This document shows positions 33,879 to 45,066 of a stretch of 64,000 nucleotides of DNA, piece after piece. The DNA is from Ambrosia x helenae (Eukaryota; Streptophyta; Magnoliopsida; Asterales; Asteraceae). The first letter of the stretch is position 1; the number at the start of each line of letters is the position of its first letter. The stretch covers positions 28,849,992 to 28,913,991 of the forward strand of contig CM061224.1 of assembly GCA_030844895.1 (NCBI GenBank), in the 5' to 3' direction. Position numbers and translations under genes: made by a program. Below the pieces are notes generated by a model. It was not told the DNA's origin and did not search any database. It worked only from the letters and a program-made list of their open reading frames with translations.

Positions 33879-34578
33879 TGTTAGGACAAAAAGGATTGGT
33901 GAAACCACTTTTGCAAACCTTAGTCTAATTCATTTTCTGTCAAAATACTCTAAGTATGGAACTGCTGAAGACAAAGAATCAAACTGCTGAAGAAGAGATT
34001 CAGAAGTGCTGAAGAAGAAGTCATCAGAAGTTCTGAAGTTCAAACCAGACACTTCTACTGAAGAACTACTGAAGACAAACTACTCATCAGTAGTTTGTCA
34101 TTCATCAGTACTTGAAGAAGATCTTTTCCACCGCCTTTGTATATCAGTAGTTTAATACTTTAGTATTTCTTTTGCTTTATGTACAAGTTCCAAGACTGCA
34201 ACTTGTTGCAACTTGTTTCTGAACTTGCTTTTTGGCAAGGTTCATGTATTTGTAAAGTCTATAAATAGAAGGATTCATCCTTCTGTTTTAGACATTGATT
34301 TTAATACAAGAAATCCTTCAACTCTTATTATTGTTATTTCCATTTCGTGTTTACTGAGAATCTGTCAAAGTGTTTCATTCTCATTCAATACTTAGATTCT
34401 CAATAAACACTTCTCATTTATTAGTTCTTGATTCCAGGGGGAGTAATAACTCCTGTTGATAAGTGTAGCTATAAAACTTATAAACATTCCGCTGTGCTAT
34501 CACTCACCAAAGAACTTGCTAAACACTTAAGTGTCAACTAGCAAGTTCAACCAAAAGAGCAACTTAACTGATCCAACA
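33879..34578 (+). repeat. 3' LTR of the Sirevirus-like element
   Basis: 700 bp, same termini as the left LTR, TATAAATA at 34260. I count about five substitutions against the left copy (for example CACTTTC/CATTTTC, CCGTTGTG/CCGCTGTG). Confidence 0.92.
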
Positions 34579-35049
34579 CCTATAACACTATCATCATCAA
34601 ATTTCTATGAAATACCGGTCATCATACTCACTATTGTCGGTAGAATCGGATGACTCAAGCAATGTATAGTAAATCGAAATTGTTAGATTGATAAAGAAAT
34701 GTTTTTGCCAAAAAAACCAATTTGAACCGCCCAAAAAAAGAATAGAATAGCCCAAAAAAATAAAACGCCCAAAAACCCAAATTAAACAAATTGAACCGCC
34801 CAAAAAATATTAGAACCGCCAAAAAAAAATAAAACGCCCAGAAAACTACTACAAACCGCCCAGGCACAAAAACACCCAGATTACTATGAACCGCCCAGAA
34901 ATAACGTTTCCATGCATCACACAGACGCGAATAAGACGTTTGTATCGAGCGAAACAGTAACTCCCCTCACAACCGACGTTCCTTTTTAATGCTATATATA
35001 ATGAGGGTGGGGGTAATATGGTTCAAACTTCAAAGGAAATCAATGAAAC
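34579..35049. other. Gene-free flank of the Sirevirus-like element, A/C-rich repeats
   Basis: The stretch 34715-34900 is a degenerate repeat of AACCGCCCAAAAAA-type words, about 9 copies with irregular spacing. No coding sequence is seen. The last 10 bp (TCAATGAAAC, 35040-35049) are the left target duplication of the MULE-like element that follows. Confidence 0.6.
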
Positions 35050-36387
35050 GGGTTAGGATCAAATACACAAGACACTTTTTTTAGGAAGGGTGAGAAGGAT
35101 TGTGATCCATTGATCATATATTTGAAGGGTTGAGATTAGTTTGTTTGAAAAAAATAAATAATAAATTAGAGGAATGGCATAAAAGGAAAACCGCATTTGT
35201 TGACTTTCTCTCTCCACATGCAATGCACATGTCAATTCCCCCCATTATTTTAAAACGTCTATAACTTTTTCATACGACATTTTGTTTTCAAAAAAATTTC
35301 ACCATATTAACGAGCGTTTTTTTATCTTTAATATGAGTACCACATTGCTACATTAAAATTGAAAAAAAAATCGTGCTAAATGGGTTTTCTTCTCCGTTGT
35401 GTCTTCTGTTCGTTCATTGTGTTATAGTATGCATGTGTGCTTTATGAATATGTTATTTATGTTTTTTTAGTCTACACATGATTTAACTTTGTCCATTGTG
35501 TTTTTAGTATGCTTTTCATTATGTTTTACGCAAATGAGTTTTGTATTTAGGTGTACATTGTGTTTTATTATGTTGTTCATTGTGTTTAAGTCTATTATTC
35601 ATTGTGTTTTAGTCTTCTATTCATTGTGTCTTTAATATGTCGTCCATTGTGTTTCATTAGACTGTTCATTGTGTTTTATGCTCTATTGTTCATTGCATAT
35701 TTAATTGGTACTCATTGTGTTTTACGTTATCTCCATTGTGTCTAATGCAACTGGGTTTTCAACTTTTTTTCCAAAAGTATTCATTGTGTTTTAATCTTTT
35801 GTTCATTGTGTCCTTATTATGTCGTCCATTGTGTTTTACACAATTGGGTTTTTAACTTCTTTTTTTTCAAAAGTATTCATTGTGTTTTAGTCTTCTGTTC
35901 ATTGTGTCTTTCGTATGTCATCCATTGTGTCTTACGCAACTGGGTTTTCAACTTTTTTTTTCAAAAGTATTCATTGTGTTTTAGTCTTCTATTCATTGTG
36001 TCTTTAGTGTGTCGTCCATTGTGTTTTACTAGACTCTTGATTATGTTTTATACCATATATTTAATTGGTGCTCATTGTGTTTTACACTCCATTGTGTCTT
36101 ACACAAGTGGGTTTTGAATTTTTTTTTTTCAAAAGTATAACAATACGGTACTCATATTAAAGATAAAAAGACGCTCAATTTTATGGTATAATTTGTTTTT
36201 TAAAAAGATGACGTATAAAAAAGTTACGGACATTTAAAAATGAAAGTGGAAATGACATGTGACTTGCATGTGCATATGCTTTTGACAAAATTACCCCTCC
36301 CACTTGTTTAATCTTTGGACACATGTCATTTGCTAATGGCTTCTCACCCTTCTCATTTTTTGTAGCCTTTGTAGAATAACCCAACCC
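35050..36387. mobile_element. Non-autonomous MULE-like element with long TIRs
   Basis: Imperfect inverted repeats of about 260-310 bp (about 35050-35350 and 36130-36387) start GGGTTAGG and end CCAACCC. A perfect 10-bp target duplication TCAATGAAAC lies at 35040-35049 and 36388-36397, in the 8-11 bp range of Mutator-like elements. The matching inner landmarks include AAGGGTGAGAAG and TATCTTTAATATGAGTACC. The centre (35400-36120) is filled with degenerate direct repeats of CATTGTGTTTTAGTCTT. No transposase is encoded. Confidence 0.85.
35400..36120 (+). repeat. Degenerate CATTGTGTTTT tandem repeats inside the MULE-like element
   Basis: The word CATTGTGT(T/C)TTA occurs about 20 times with irregular spacing, interleaved with TCTTCTGTTCATTGTG and larger ~170-bp repeats containing TGGGTTTTCAAC. 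Apparent ORFs here are by-products of the repeat. Confidence 0.75.
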
Positions 36388-36436
36388 TCAATGAAACATA
36401 TTAGGATAGTAACAAAGAAGGTAATTTGATGCTAAA

Positions 36437-36876
36437 ATAGACATACATTTCTAATTATGGAGTTATTTCATCATCACTATAAAAGTCTGAAAACATTGTA
36501 TACAATGAATTTATGGTTTCTTACTTTCTTACATGCTATAAGTGTTCAAATTTAAATATTTGATGTAGTTCAATCGGTCCTCTCTTCATCTCTTCGAATT
36601 CCTACTATTCCTACTATTCGTTTGGTTCTTGATTTTATAAGTATATTTTTCTCCTTACCCAGTGTACACCATTAGTTCCTCGCAAATAGGTTACAAGTCT
36701 CAACTTATGACTTACTAACGTATGTTTACCAAGAATGTAAATTGATGCTAAATAGACATACATCTCAAACTATGAAGTGATTGCATCATCACTCTAAAAT
36801 TCTGAACAATTTACCAATATAGACAAACATCTCAAATTATGGACTCATTTCATCATCACTCTAAAAGTTTGAAAAC
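36437..36876 (+). repeat. Three dispersed copies of a ~58-bp repeat
   Basis: Sequences around 36437-36495, 36750-36805 and 36818-36876 share the order ATAGACATACAT - AATTATGGA - TTTCATCATCACTCTAAAA - TCTGAAAAC. They are imperfect direct repeats ending at the left edge of the following LTR element. No gene is seen. Confidence 0.65.
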
Positions 36877-38128
36877 TGAAAAATCTAGCGGAAGCGTTTT
36901 GGTGTTTGGGTTAGGTTTGTTTATTTCGGCCTTGCGGCAAGGTTTCCAAACTGCAACTCTTAAACCGGCAAGGTGGTATCTGTAGAAAAGGTATAGAGAT
37001 AAAATGGTTGTTTTTTATATTGATAGCAATGTTTGGTACATAACAAGGAGTAAACAAACTCCTATATAAATACATGAAGAAAATGTAAAATAAGGAAATG
37101 ACTAAACTTTGGGGCATAATCCAAGAAGGCTAGTCTTGATCAATGATCAATAATGTTGGTCAATGGTTAAGGTCAACATTATTGATCACTTGGGGCACAA
37201 AGATGGAGCAAGTCTTGAAGCACAAATCTTGGAAGACTTTAACTAGAATTATTATTTTGTCTAGTCAAATAGTCATGATCTTCAATACTCCCCCTCAAGT
37301 TGAAGCATGTATGTCAATAACGCCCAACTTGCCGAGTACTATTTCGTCATTTTTTTTTGCGGGCTCATTGATTTGGACCCGACTTTTCTTCTTACGGGTT
37401 TTAAGAACCCGACTTTTCTTCTTGCGAATTCAAAGAATCCGACTTTTCTTCTTTTGCAGGTTCAAAGAACCCGATTTTTTCTCGCGAGTTCAAAAGAATC
37501 CGACTATCTTTTCTCGCGAGTTTAAAAAAACTCGAATTTTCATTTTCGCGAGTTCAAAAGAACCCGACTTTCTTTTTCTTGCGGGTTCGAATGACCCGAC
37601 TTTTCTTGTGAGATCAAAAGAACCCGACTTTTCTTTCTCGCGGGTTCAACAAACCCGACCTTTTTTTTGCGGGCTTAACAAACCCGACTTTTCTTCTCGC
37701 GAGTTCAAAAGAACCTGATTTTTCTTTCTCGCGAGTCTAAAGAACTCGACTTTTATTTTTCTTGCGGGTTCAAGGAACCCGACTTTTCCTTTATTTTTTT
37801 TGTGGGGTTTAAAAAAAAACCGTCTCCTCTTTTTTTTGTCTTCGTTCTTCTCCATCTTGTTTTCCCCCATTCATTGCCTTAATTTTTTTTTTAATTCATC
37901 TCCTTTCAAAAAATAGAAAAACATTTTTTTAGCAGATTGTTCCAGGATCAAGAACACTGCTCTGATACCATGAAAAATCTAGCGGAAGCGTTTTGGTCTT
38001 TGGGTTAGGTTTGTTTATTTCAGCCTTGTGGCCGGAGGCCGCTCGGTTTCCAAACTGCGACTCTCAAACCGACAAGGTGGTATCTGTAGAAAAGGTGTAG
38101 AGATAAAATGGTTGTTTTTGATATTGAT
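36877..38128 (-). mobile_element. Truncated non-autonomous LTR retrotransposon with internal minisatellite
   Basis: The left LTR (36877-37284, 408 bp, TGAAAAATCT...ATCTTCA) is followed by a minus-strand polypurine tract (plus ATACTCCCCCTCAAG). On the right, GCTCTGATACCA, the complement of an initiator-Met primer site, abuts a second LTR copy at 37971. That second LTR matches the first for about 155 bp and then stops, so it is truncated. The internal region (about 690 bp) has no protein and is mostly a minisatellite. Its partner autonomous element is not in the window. Confidence 0.8.
37360..37800 (+). repeat. AACCCGACTTTTCTT minisatellite inside the LTR element
   Basis: About 13 imperfect copies, 30-37 bp long, of a unit reading AACCCGACTTTTCTT followed by TTGCGGGTTCAAAG. 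CCCGAC and its near-inverse GCGGGTTC / GCGAGTTC alternate, so each unit can form a short stem. ORFs reading NPTFLL-type repeats across it are probably chance products. Confidence 0.8.
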
Positions 38129-39279
38129 ATAACGTATTTTTACCTTTGTTTTGATTTAAATTCCAAGTTATCCGATTATGCTATTCGTTTGGTCGTAAGC
38201 ATAAAATAACATAAGATTCTATTAATTTTTCACTACATCGTTTGGTTTTTCATCGTATAACTTTTATAAACAACCACTTTGATGCGCATAAATTAGAATT
38301 TTTTTTTAATCCAAGTAAAGTCTATTTGTGTGTTTAATGCTTTTAAAATAAAGAATAACTTGGTGTATTTCTATTATACAAATGCATCCTTAAAAAAGAC
38401 ATTCAAGTATTTCAATTGAACCCATGATCACTAATATTTTAATATCTTATGGTATGCTTTCCATAACTGAAATACATTATTAATATAAGCAAGACATTGT
38501 TTTCAACTTTTTTCTCTTATTTTTTCAAGTTCATATGCATGAACCTGACCGAACTCTTATGTATTAAATTAGCCTTTTTTTTTAATAATTGTTGAATATA
38601 TATTATATATATACACACACACAACAATGAAACATCATGGAAATGTAATTTATGTATCTTTCTTTTTTCTTTTTTTCTTTGTAAAAGAATGAGACAGAAA
38701 AGGTGGTTTGTTGTGATAGCGTGTTTGGTTTGTTGGCTGTCTAAATCAGGAACCAATCTCGGCATCATGTCCGCCACTCATACCGGCGGCTCAATACATG
38801 ATCTTATTTGTCCTAACCGACACCCCATCACAATACAATTTATTTTTATTTTAACAAGCTAATATAAGTTTATATAAAACATCAAGTGCTTATTGAAAAA
38901 CCATATACCTTTTAACTAAAGAAATACACCAAAGCGTATTGATTTAGCGGTATCCAGATGTTTAAAATAGTGTTTCTTAAAATGAGATTGAGAATTCGAG
39001 TCTCATAGTGGACATCAGTGTCAATTTAGGCTATATGTTATGGTCGCCATGCAAGTGAGGGGGGAAACATTGCGCCGTCTCGACAAGTATAACGTATGGC
39101 CTTAGGGATAGGATTAGATTGTTATTAAAAAAAAGTTGAGTCAAACAAGAGTTATGTACTTAATTGTTAGGCTTCTTGGTGTGGAATCGGGGATTTGGTA
39201 GGGTGGGTTGACATGGAGGTCGGTGGACTCGGGCACAACCCCCTGGATATAATCGGCACCTTTGATGGAATTATTGGTG

Positions 39280-39340
<61 letters not shown>

Positions 39341-40128
39341 TTCCTTGATTTGGAGAGAAAATGAGGAAAATAATGTGACGCTGATGTGACATTTAGGATT
39401 CACCACACCATATAACCTTAGTAAGGCATGAAATTGATCACACTATATAGGAGAAAATAAAGGATGTTAAGGGGCGGTCTTATATAAGTTGTACATTCTT
39501 GGAGTTGAACTCTCAACCTCACTAAAGAGAGGATTTCCTCTATACCACTAAGTCATAACCTAAATGGCCTACAAATATCTATGTAGTTCTCGTAATTTTA
39601 TATTTGAATTAAATATTAACTAATGTTGTATAAATTATGGTCGATTAATTTTAAGTAGTTTCTTTCATTTTTAGACACTTTTATATAATAAACATGATCC
39701 TACAAGCTATTACATTTTAATAAAATACGAGTTTTTAAATAAATTTATTTAGTATATGTGTACATTAAAATAGTTTTAAATAGTATAGTTATCAACATTT
39801 ATAGTATTTTTGTAATATTCCAGCTAATAATAGTTTGGAACATAAACAATCCAGCTAATACATACATAGCTCATACGTACTATTTTGGAAAACATATCCA
39901 AATAATAGTATTTTATTAAAAATATTTAAATCATTTGGAGTTGTCTTTAGCTCTTTACATTGCGGTGGCCTTGTTGGTTTCTTTATCGCCCCATGTCCCC
40001 CTGTCTTAAGGTTATTTTCATCTTTTTGCATCTAAACAACTAAAAGGTAACTTCCAATATTCACATTCAATAATTTGAGTATACTTTATTATTAAAGAAA
40101 AGGTACCATTGCAAAAAGTAGGGGTGTT
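38129..40128. other. AT-rich gene-free stretch
   Basis: No gene is supported on either strand. It contains poly-T/A runs and the GA microsatellite listed separately. A weak tRNA-like or repeat-derived word (GAGATTGAGAATTCGAGTCTC near 38985) suggests an old SINE-like or MITE fragment, but its ends are not defined. Confidence 0.6.
39281..39338. repeat. (GA)n microsatellite
   Basis: About 29 uninterrupted GA dinucleotides. The RE/SL-rich ORFs across it are artefacts of the repeat. Confidence 0.97.
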
Positions 40129-40471
40129 TAAAGTCGGGATTATCCGATTTTCGGATACAAATAGCATAATTCGAAATTTCGGATAGTCAATATTGGGATC
40201 CGAATCCGGATTCAAAATTTCGAATATTTGAAATTTCGAATCCATAATCGGATAATCCGAAACTTAAAAAAATGCCTTCCACTTATGCTAAAAGTTTAAA
40301 ACCGAATCTGCTTAAAACAAAAATTCAATATGCATGTATGTATATTCAAAAATAGGATCCGTATCCGAAATTTCGGATTATCTGATTTTCGGATATCCGA
40401 AAATCTGATAATAAAAAATTTCAGATAATAAGTTTTGGATATTTGGGATTCGAATTCGGATTTTTTTAACA
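40129..40471. mobile_element. hAT-type MITE with CGGATAATCCGAA-like palindromes
   Basis: Ends TAGGGGTGTTTAAA / TTTAACACCCCTA form terminal inverted repeats. The flanks GCAAAAAG and TCAAAAAG match at 7 of 8 bases, in keeping with an 8-bp hAT target duplication. The interior is full of ATTTCGGAT / ATCCGAAA half-palindromes. It is a relative of the larger copy at 60137-60829 and encodes no protein. Confidence 0.75.
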
Positions 40472-41440
40472 CCCCTATCAAAAAGTAAAAAAAAAAAAAA
40501 AGAAGAAATTAATAATAATATTTATAAAGATGTTTAAGAATAAGCTCTGTAAATAATTATGATATACTAAGTAATCATAATCTCCGATCAAAAAAAAACT
40601 AAGTAATCATAATCATTTAATCATTGTTGCAAAACAAGTTAGCATCATAATGTTTCATAACATCGTACTAACAAACCAAAAGAACTGATTTAAATTTTAA
40701 CATGAAAAAAATAGAAATAGCTTCAAAATTTTGGGGTAAAACAATTTAACTGAAAAAAAAAAAAAAAATAAATAAAAAAAAAAAAAACTAAACCACCCTT
40801 TTAAAATTAAACCGGTTTACTAGGGTATTCTAATAACAAAAGTGTTCAATTATAGGATAGTTTAAAACTACTTCATATAGAAACAGCTTATACTTACTCA
40901 GTTTTTTTTTTTTTTTACACAACTAACTCACACACTCTCTAAACTTACTTCTAAATCTATAACATATCTCAACCGCTTAAAACTGAACGACCAGTATACA
41001 CACATTGATACCGTTTAAAGTACAAGCCTCTGGTTGTAACATCCTACCATCAAAACATGTAATGATCAAAACCGAGCAAAACGAGTAAAATTTACCTAAT
41101 ACGGTAAAATTCGGATTTCTAAAACAAAATTTTAAATAAAAAATAAATGAAACGGAATCAAACAGAAAGAAACAGAATAATAATAATATTCCAAAGACGT
41201 GTATTTACTAACATCTTATGTTTTACAATCACAGCACATCTGATTGCAACAACTTAACTTGAGTTGACCCAAACTTTGATGCCATCTTCTTCTGTCACAA
41301 CATTATCATTATTATTTATACTCTCTTTCACCAATAAAAACCTTCACTATCTTTCAAACATCCAAATTCTTCAATCATGACTTAAATCCTTAACCCAAAT
41401 CCTCACTCTTTCACAACCTTTAAAGTGTTGCAATATTATC
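40472..41440. other. Upstream region of the CSLC4-like gene
   Basis: AT-rich with several poly-A runs. A TATTTATA box at 41313-41320 lies about 120 bp before the start codon and is a plausible core promoter. No other gene is seen. Confidence 0.45.
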
Positions 41441-42088
41441 ATGGCACCAAGTTCTGTAGTGGTCACAATAGACAAACCATCCAACATCTCACTAGTCCAA
41501 CTAGCCGAATCCGACATGTTATTCGAAAAACACAAGCCCGCATCCACGAAACAAGTTTCGTGGACGCTGTTGCTAAAAGCACACAGAATCTTGTGCTTGT
41601 TTCCATATCTAGCAATGTTAGTTTCAAAGACTTTGGTTAATGTTAAAAAAAGAGTTGCAGTTGCAAATTCTGGAACAGTAGATGAAGTTGTGTACAAAGA
41701 AAGGTTGATGTACAAGTTTATTAGAGTGTTTCTTGCGGTTTCGGTTATCGGGTTGGTTGTTGAAGTTGTTGCTTATTATCAGCAATGGGAGTTGAAGTTT
41801 ATTCATGAGTTTGGTGCTACAAATGTTGTGGGACTGTTGCATTGGGGTTATATGTGTTGGGTGTCATTTAGAGGGGAATATGTTGCTCCTTTTGTCATGA
41901 TGTTGTCTCAATTTTGTGTTGTGTTGTTTATGATCCAATCGCTTGATCGGTTTATACTCGGAGTTGGGTGTTTTTGGATCAAGATTAGGAAGATTAAACC
42001 GGTGATTGATGGTGAAGGTTATGATGTTGAAGATGCGGATAATTTTCCTATGGTTCTTGTTCAGATCCCTATGTGTAATGAAAGAGAG
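41441..42088 (+). CDS. CSLC4: CSLC4 exon 1 (216 codons)
   Basis: It encodes the cytosolic N-terminus, the first membrane spans and the conserved MVLVQIPMCNERE block. It ends at a GTAAGA donor. Intron 1 carries a (TTTA)n run near 42676-42711. Confidence 0.9.
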
Positions 42089-45066
42089 GTAAGAAGTTAA
42101 TTGTAATTAGGACAGAGTTAAGTTAAAGAAACACCACTGACATACTGTTCATACACCACTAGGAAGTTATACGAGTTGTATAACTTTTTGGCTGTATCAT
42201 ACGGGCCATGTGACACTGTATGACCTGTATGATACGACGAAATTGGATATATGGATTTGTATAACTTTACTGAAATTGATTGATGTGACATTGGTGTGTT
42301 GTGTCATAAGTTAAACGGCCGTATGGCCGACCCGTATTATATTGGGCAAATGTATATACGGGCCGGTATACTGTGTCATATGAGTTTGTATATCTTTATT
42401 GACGTGACAGCGGTGTGTTGTGTCAGAAATTATGCAATCCGCGTATGATGTGAACGTTTGCTTTATACTGCTCATACGATGTGACATGTGATAGGTTTGT
42501 GGTCTGCAAACGTTATGTGTGCCGTATATACGGCCAGTATGATGTGACAGGCATGTTGATGTGCGAATTTCGGGATGGTGTATCTATAACATCACCCTTT
42601 GAAAATCTTGTTTACAGAGTCAATTTGTCAAACATTCAATATTTGCAGTCTCAAAATTGATCTTTATGTTATTATTTATCTATTTATTTATTTATTTATT
42701 TATTTATTTATTTTTGTGGATTTTATGAACTGTAGGTGTATGAACAATCAATTGCCTCTGCTTGTCAACTGGATTGGCCAAAAGACAGGATCTTGATTCA
42801 GGTTTTAGATGATTCAAGTGACGAAGTTTTACAAGTTTTGATCAGAAATGAAGTTAATTCATGGAGAGAAAAAGGAATTAATATTATTTACAGACACAGA
42901 TTCATAAGAACAGGCTACAAAGCTGGAAATCTTCACTCAGCTATGCAATGTGACTACGTAAAAGATTATGAATTTGTCGCGATTTTGGATGCAGATTTTC
43001 AGCCCAACCCGGATTTTCTGAAACTCACAGTCCCTCACTTTAAGGTAACAACAACCACGTTGCCATTCGCACTAAATATAGCGTCTATTGCCCCTTTTTT
43101 CGGGTGATGAATGTTAAAAAATCGTCATTTTTGGCCCGTTTACTAAATGGGTCGACTTGAGTGAGTTATATGTCATCTCAAACGGATCAAACGAAAAAAA
43201 AACTTACAAAATAATGGGTCGGGCGAGAGTCGGAAACCGTCCCAAATGGATTTGAAATTTGAATACATTCAATCTCATAGATGATTTTAGGGTTAATCCA
43301 TAGAAAGTTTCATACTTTCTTACTTTTCACACACAAAAAAAAAAAAAAAAAAAAGTTTCAACTAATTAAGGGATATTAAAATCCTGCAACTTGTAGAAAA
43401 ATAAATGGAAAAGACACTAAGCTGATCTTTAAAGAAATATATTTCTTCATTTCATGACTGTCAAATTACATTAAAACAGGCAGACAGGCAACGCTGATCT
43501 TTATATATTAAAGTCCCTAAACTAAGTTTATACCATATTTTTTTTGACCAATTTAAGCATTAGTTATTTAAAGAACACTAGCAAAACATTGTTTACGGGT
43601 CAACCCAACTCGACCCGTTTAAGCCCGAATCAAAATAATCAAAGAATGTTCAATTTTGGTAACTTTTGGATGATTTTTAATTTCAGGGGAAACCAGATGT
43701 TGGTTTGATTCAAGCCAGATGGGCCTTTGTAAATAAAGATGAGAATTTACTAACAAGGCTGCAAAACATCAACTTATGCTTCCATTTCGAGGTTGAACAG
43801 CAAGTCAACGGCCATTTTCTCAGTTTCTTTGGGTTCAATGGGACTGCTGGAGTTTGGAGGATCAAGGCGTTGGAAGAGTCCGGTGGCTGGCTCGAAAGAA
43901 CCACAGTTGAAGATATGGACATTGCGGTTCGGGCCCATTTGAATGGTTGGAAGTTTGTTTATTTAAATGATGTTAAAGTTCTTTGTGAGTTGCCTGAGTC
44001 TTATGAAGCGTACAAGAAACAACAACATCGTTGGCATTCGGGTCCTATGCAGCTTTTTCGACTTTGCCTTCCTGCAATCCTTAAATCTAAGGTTTGTTTC
44101 TATTCGACGTTTCATTTGATCTGTAATATTTTGGTAACTTCGGTCCATTTCTTATAAATGGGTCAATTCGGGTTATGGTTTATAATAAACGGGTCAAAAA
44201 AAAGACTAAAGCTAAAATAAGGGGTGCTAAACAGGCCTTGTTCGTGGGTTGGCGGGTCGAATCCAACGGGCATATGATAACCGATCATTTTAAGTTATGA
44301 CACATAAAAACATTATAAAAGTAAAAGGGGCACGATTTTGACCCGTTAGAAAACCCATGTAACCCGCCCACTTTGATCAATCGTCGCACTTGTTCTTCAT
44401 CGTTAACCGTTTGAATCATCATTGCAGATATCGAAATGGAAAAAGGCGAATTTGATCTTCTTGTTCTTCCTCTTGAGGAAGCTAATCCTACCATTCTACT
44501 CATTCACACTCTTTTGTGTGATCCTGCCACTAACAATGTTCATACCCGAAGCCGAATTACCAATTTGGGTCATATGCTATGTACCCATAACCATGTCCAT
44601 TTTAAACATCCTGCCCGCCCCGAAAGCATTCCCATTCCTAATGCCATACTTACTATTCGAAAACACAATGTCGGTCACTAAGTTCAATGCCATGGTTTCG
44701 GGCCTGTTCCAGCTAGGAAGCGCATACGAATGGGTTGTTACCAAAAAAACAGGCAGGTCATCCGAGTCTGACCTTTTAGCCTTCGCGGAGCGAGAGTCAA
44801 AGAGTTTAAATGAGGAGAAAATCCAAAGAAGGTTGTCCGAATCCGGGCTAGAAATGCTAGGGAAGTTAAAAGAACAAGAGGCCCCATCGGGCCCGAAAAA
44901 GAAGAACCGGATATATCGAAAAGAGCTCGCGTTGGCGTTTTTGCTATTGACCGCGGCTACGAGAAGTCTTTTATCGGCCCATGGGATACATTTCTACTTC
45001 TTGTTGTTTCAAGGGCTTTCGTTTCTCGTCGTTGGGTTAGATTTAATCGGTGAGCAAGTGGCGTAA
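41441..45066 (+). CDS. CSLC4: CSLC4-type xyloglucan glucan synthase (666 aa, four coding exons)
   Basis: A Golgi family-2 glycosyltransferase that makes the beta-1,4-glucan backbone of xyloglucan from UDP-glucose. Coding exons are 41441-42088, 42736-43044, 43687-44091 and 44428-45066, all joined in phase 0 with GT-AG introns. The N-terminus MAPSSVVVTIDKP and overall length (Arabidopsis CSLC4 is about 673 aa) point to CSLC4. Catalytic landmarks are VLDDSSDE, the DADFQPNPD (DxD) block, TVEDMD and QQHRW. Several membrane spans lie in the N-terminal part (for example FLAVSVIGLVVEVVAYY) and the C-terminal part (LIFLFFLLRKLILPFY, ending GLSFLVVGLDLIGEQVA). No premature stop or frameshift is seen. 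The orthology call rests on recalled similarity. Confidence 0.93.
42676..42711. repeat. (TTTA)n microsatellite in CSLC4 intron 1
   Basis: About nine TTTA units, one broken by TCTA, shortly before the exon 2 acceptor. Confidence 0.9.
42736..43044 (+). CDS. CSLC4: CSLC4 exon 2 (103 codons)
   Basis: The acceptor is TGTAG; it starts VYEQSIASACQLDWPKD and holds the first two catalytic aspartates (VLDD and DADF). It ends PHFK before a GTAACA donor. Confidence 0.9.
43687..44091 (+). CDS. CSLC4: CSLC4 exon 3 (135 codons)
   Basis: It starts GKPDVGLIQARW after a TTTCAG acceptor. It holds TVEDMD, the QQHRW product-binding motif and the start of the C-terminal membrane region. Confidence 0.9.
44428..45066 (+). 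CDS. CSLC4: CSLC4 exon 4 (212 codons plus stop)
   Basis: It starts ISKWKKANLIF after a TTGCAG acceptor and contains the C-terminal membrane spans. The cytosolic loop is slightly shorter than in Arabidopsis CSLC4. It ends LIGEQVA and a TAA stop. Confidence 0.9.
   Translation: MSKWKKANLIFLFFLLRKLILPFYSFTLFCVILPLTMFIPEAELPIWVICYVPITMSILNILPAPKAFPFLMPYLLFENTMSVTKFNAMVSGLFQLGSAYEWVVTKKTGRSSESDLLAFAERESKSLNEEKIQRRLSESGLEMLGKLKEQEAPSGPKKKNRIYRKELALAFLLLTAATRSLLSAHGIHFYFLLFQGLSFLVVGLDLIGEQVA

Larger units (their letters stand above)
6986..34578 (+). mobile_element. Sirevirus-like Ty1/copia retrotransposon, interrupted by two later LTR insertions
   Basis: Two 700-bp LTRs (TGTTAGGACA...GATCCAACA) bracket gag, pol and a large extra ORF. 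The initiator-Met primer site TGGTATCAGAGC lies 3 bp after the left LTR, and a GGGGGAGA polypurine tract precedes the right LTR. Flanks CCTGT (6981-6985) and CCTAT (34579-34583) are probably the target duplication with one change. The order protease-integrase-RT-RNase H defines copia. The long gag, the extra ORF after pol and the repeated GGGGGAG tracts fit the Sirevirus lineage. I see about five differences between the LTRs, so it is young; at an assumed 1.3e-8 substitutions per site per year this is a few hundred thousand years. Pol has been split by the arrays at 11484-27057 and 27499-28035. Confidence 0.9.

Noticed and set aside
6681..35005. A complete Helitron from 6681 to about 35005
   Set aside because: The candidate 5' end lacks the required A before TC and no shared copies can be shown here; only the 3' end is mentioned, at low confidence.
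37143..37718. 191-aa ORF with repeated NPTFLL/EPDF peptides
   Set aside because: It is a read-through of a non-coding minisatellite inside a truncated LTR element.
39141..39406. Serine/leucine and arginine/glutamate repeat ORFs
   Set aside because: Produced by the (GA)n microsatellite on either strand.
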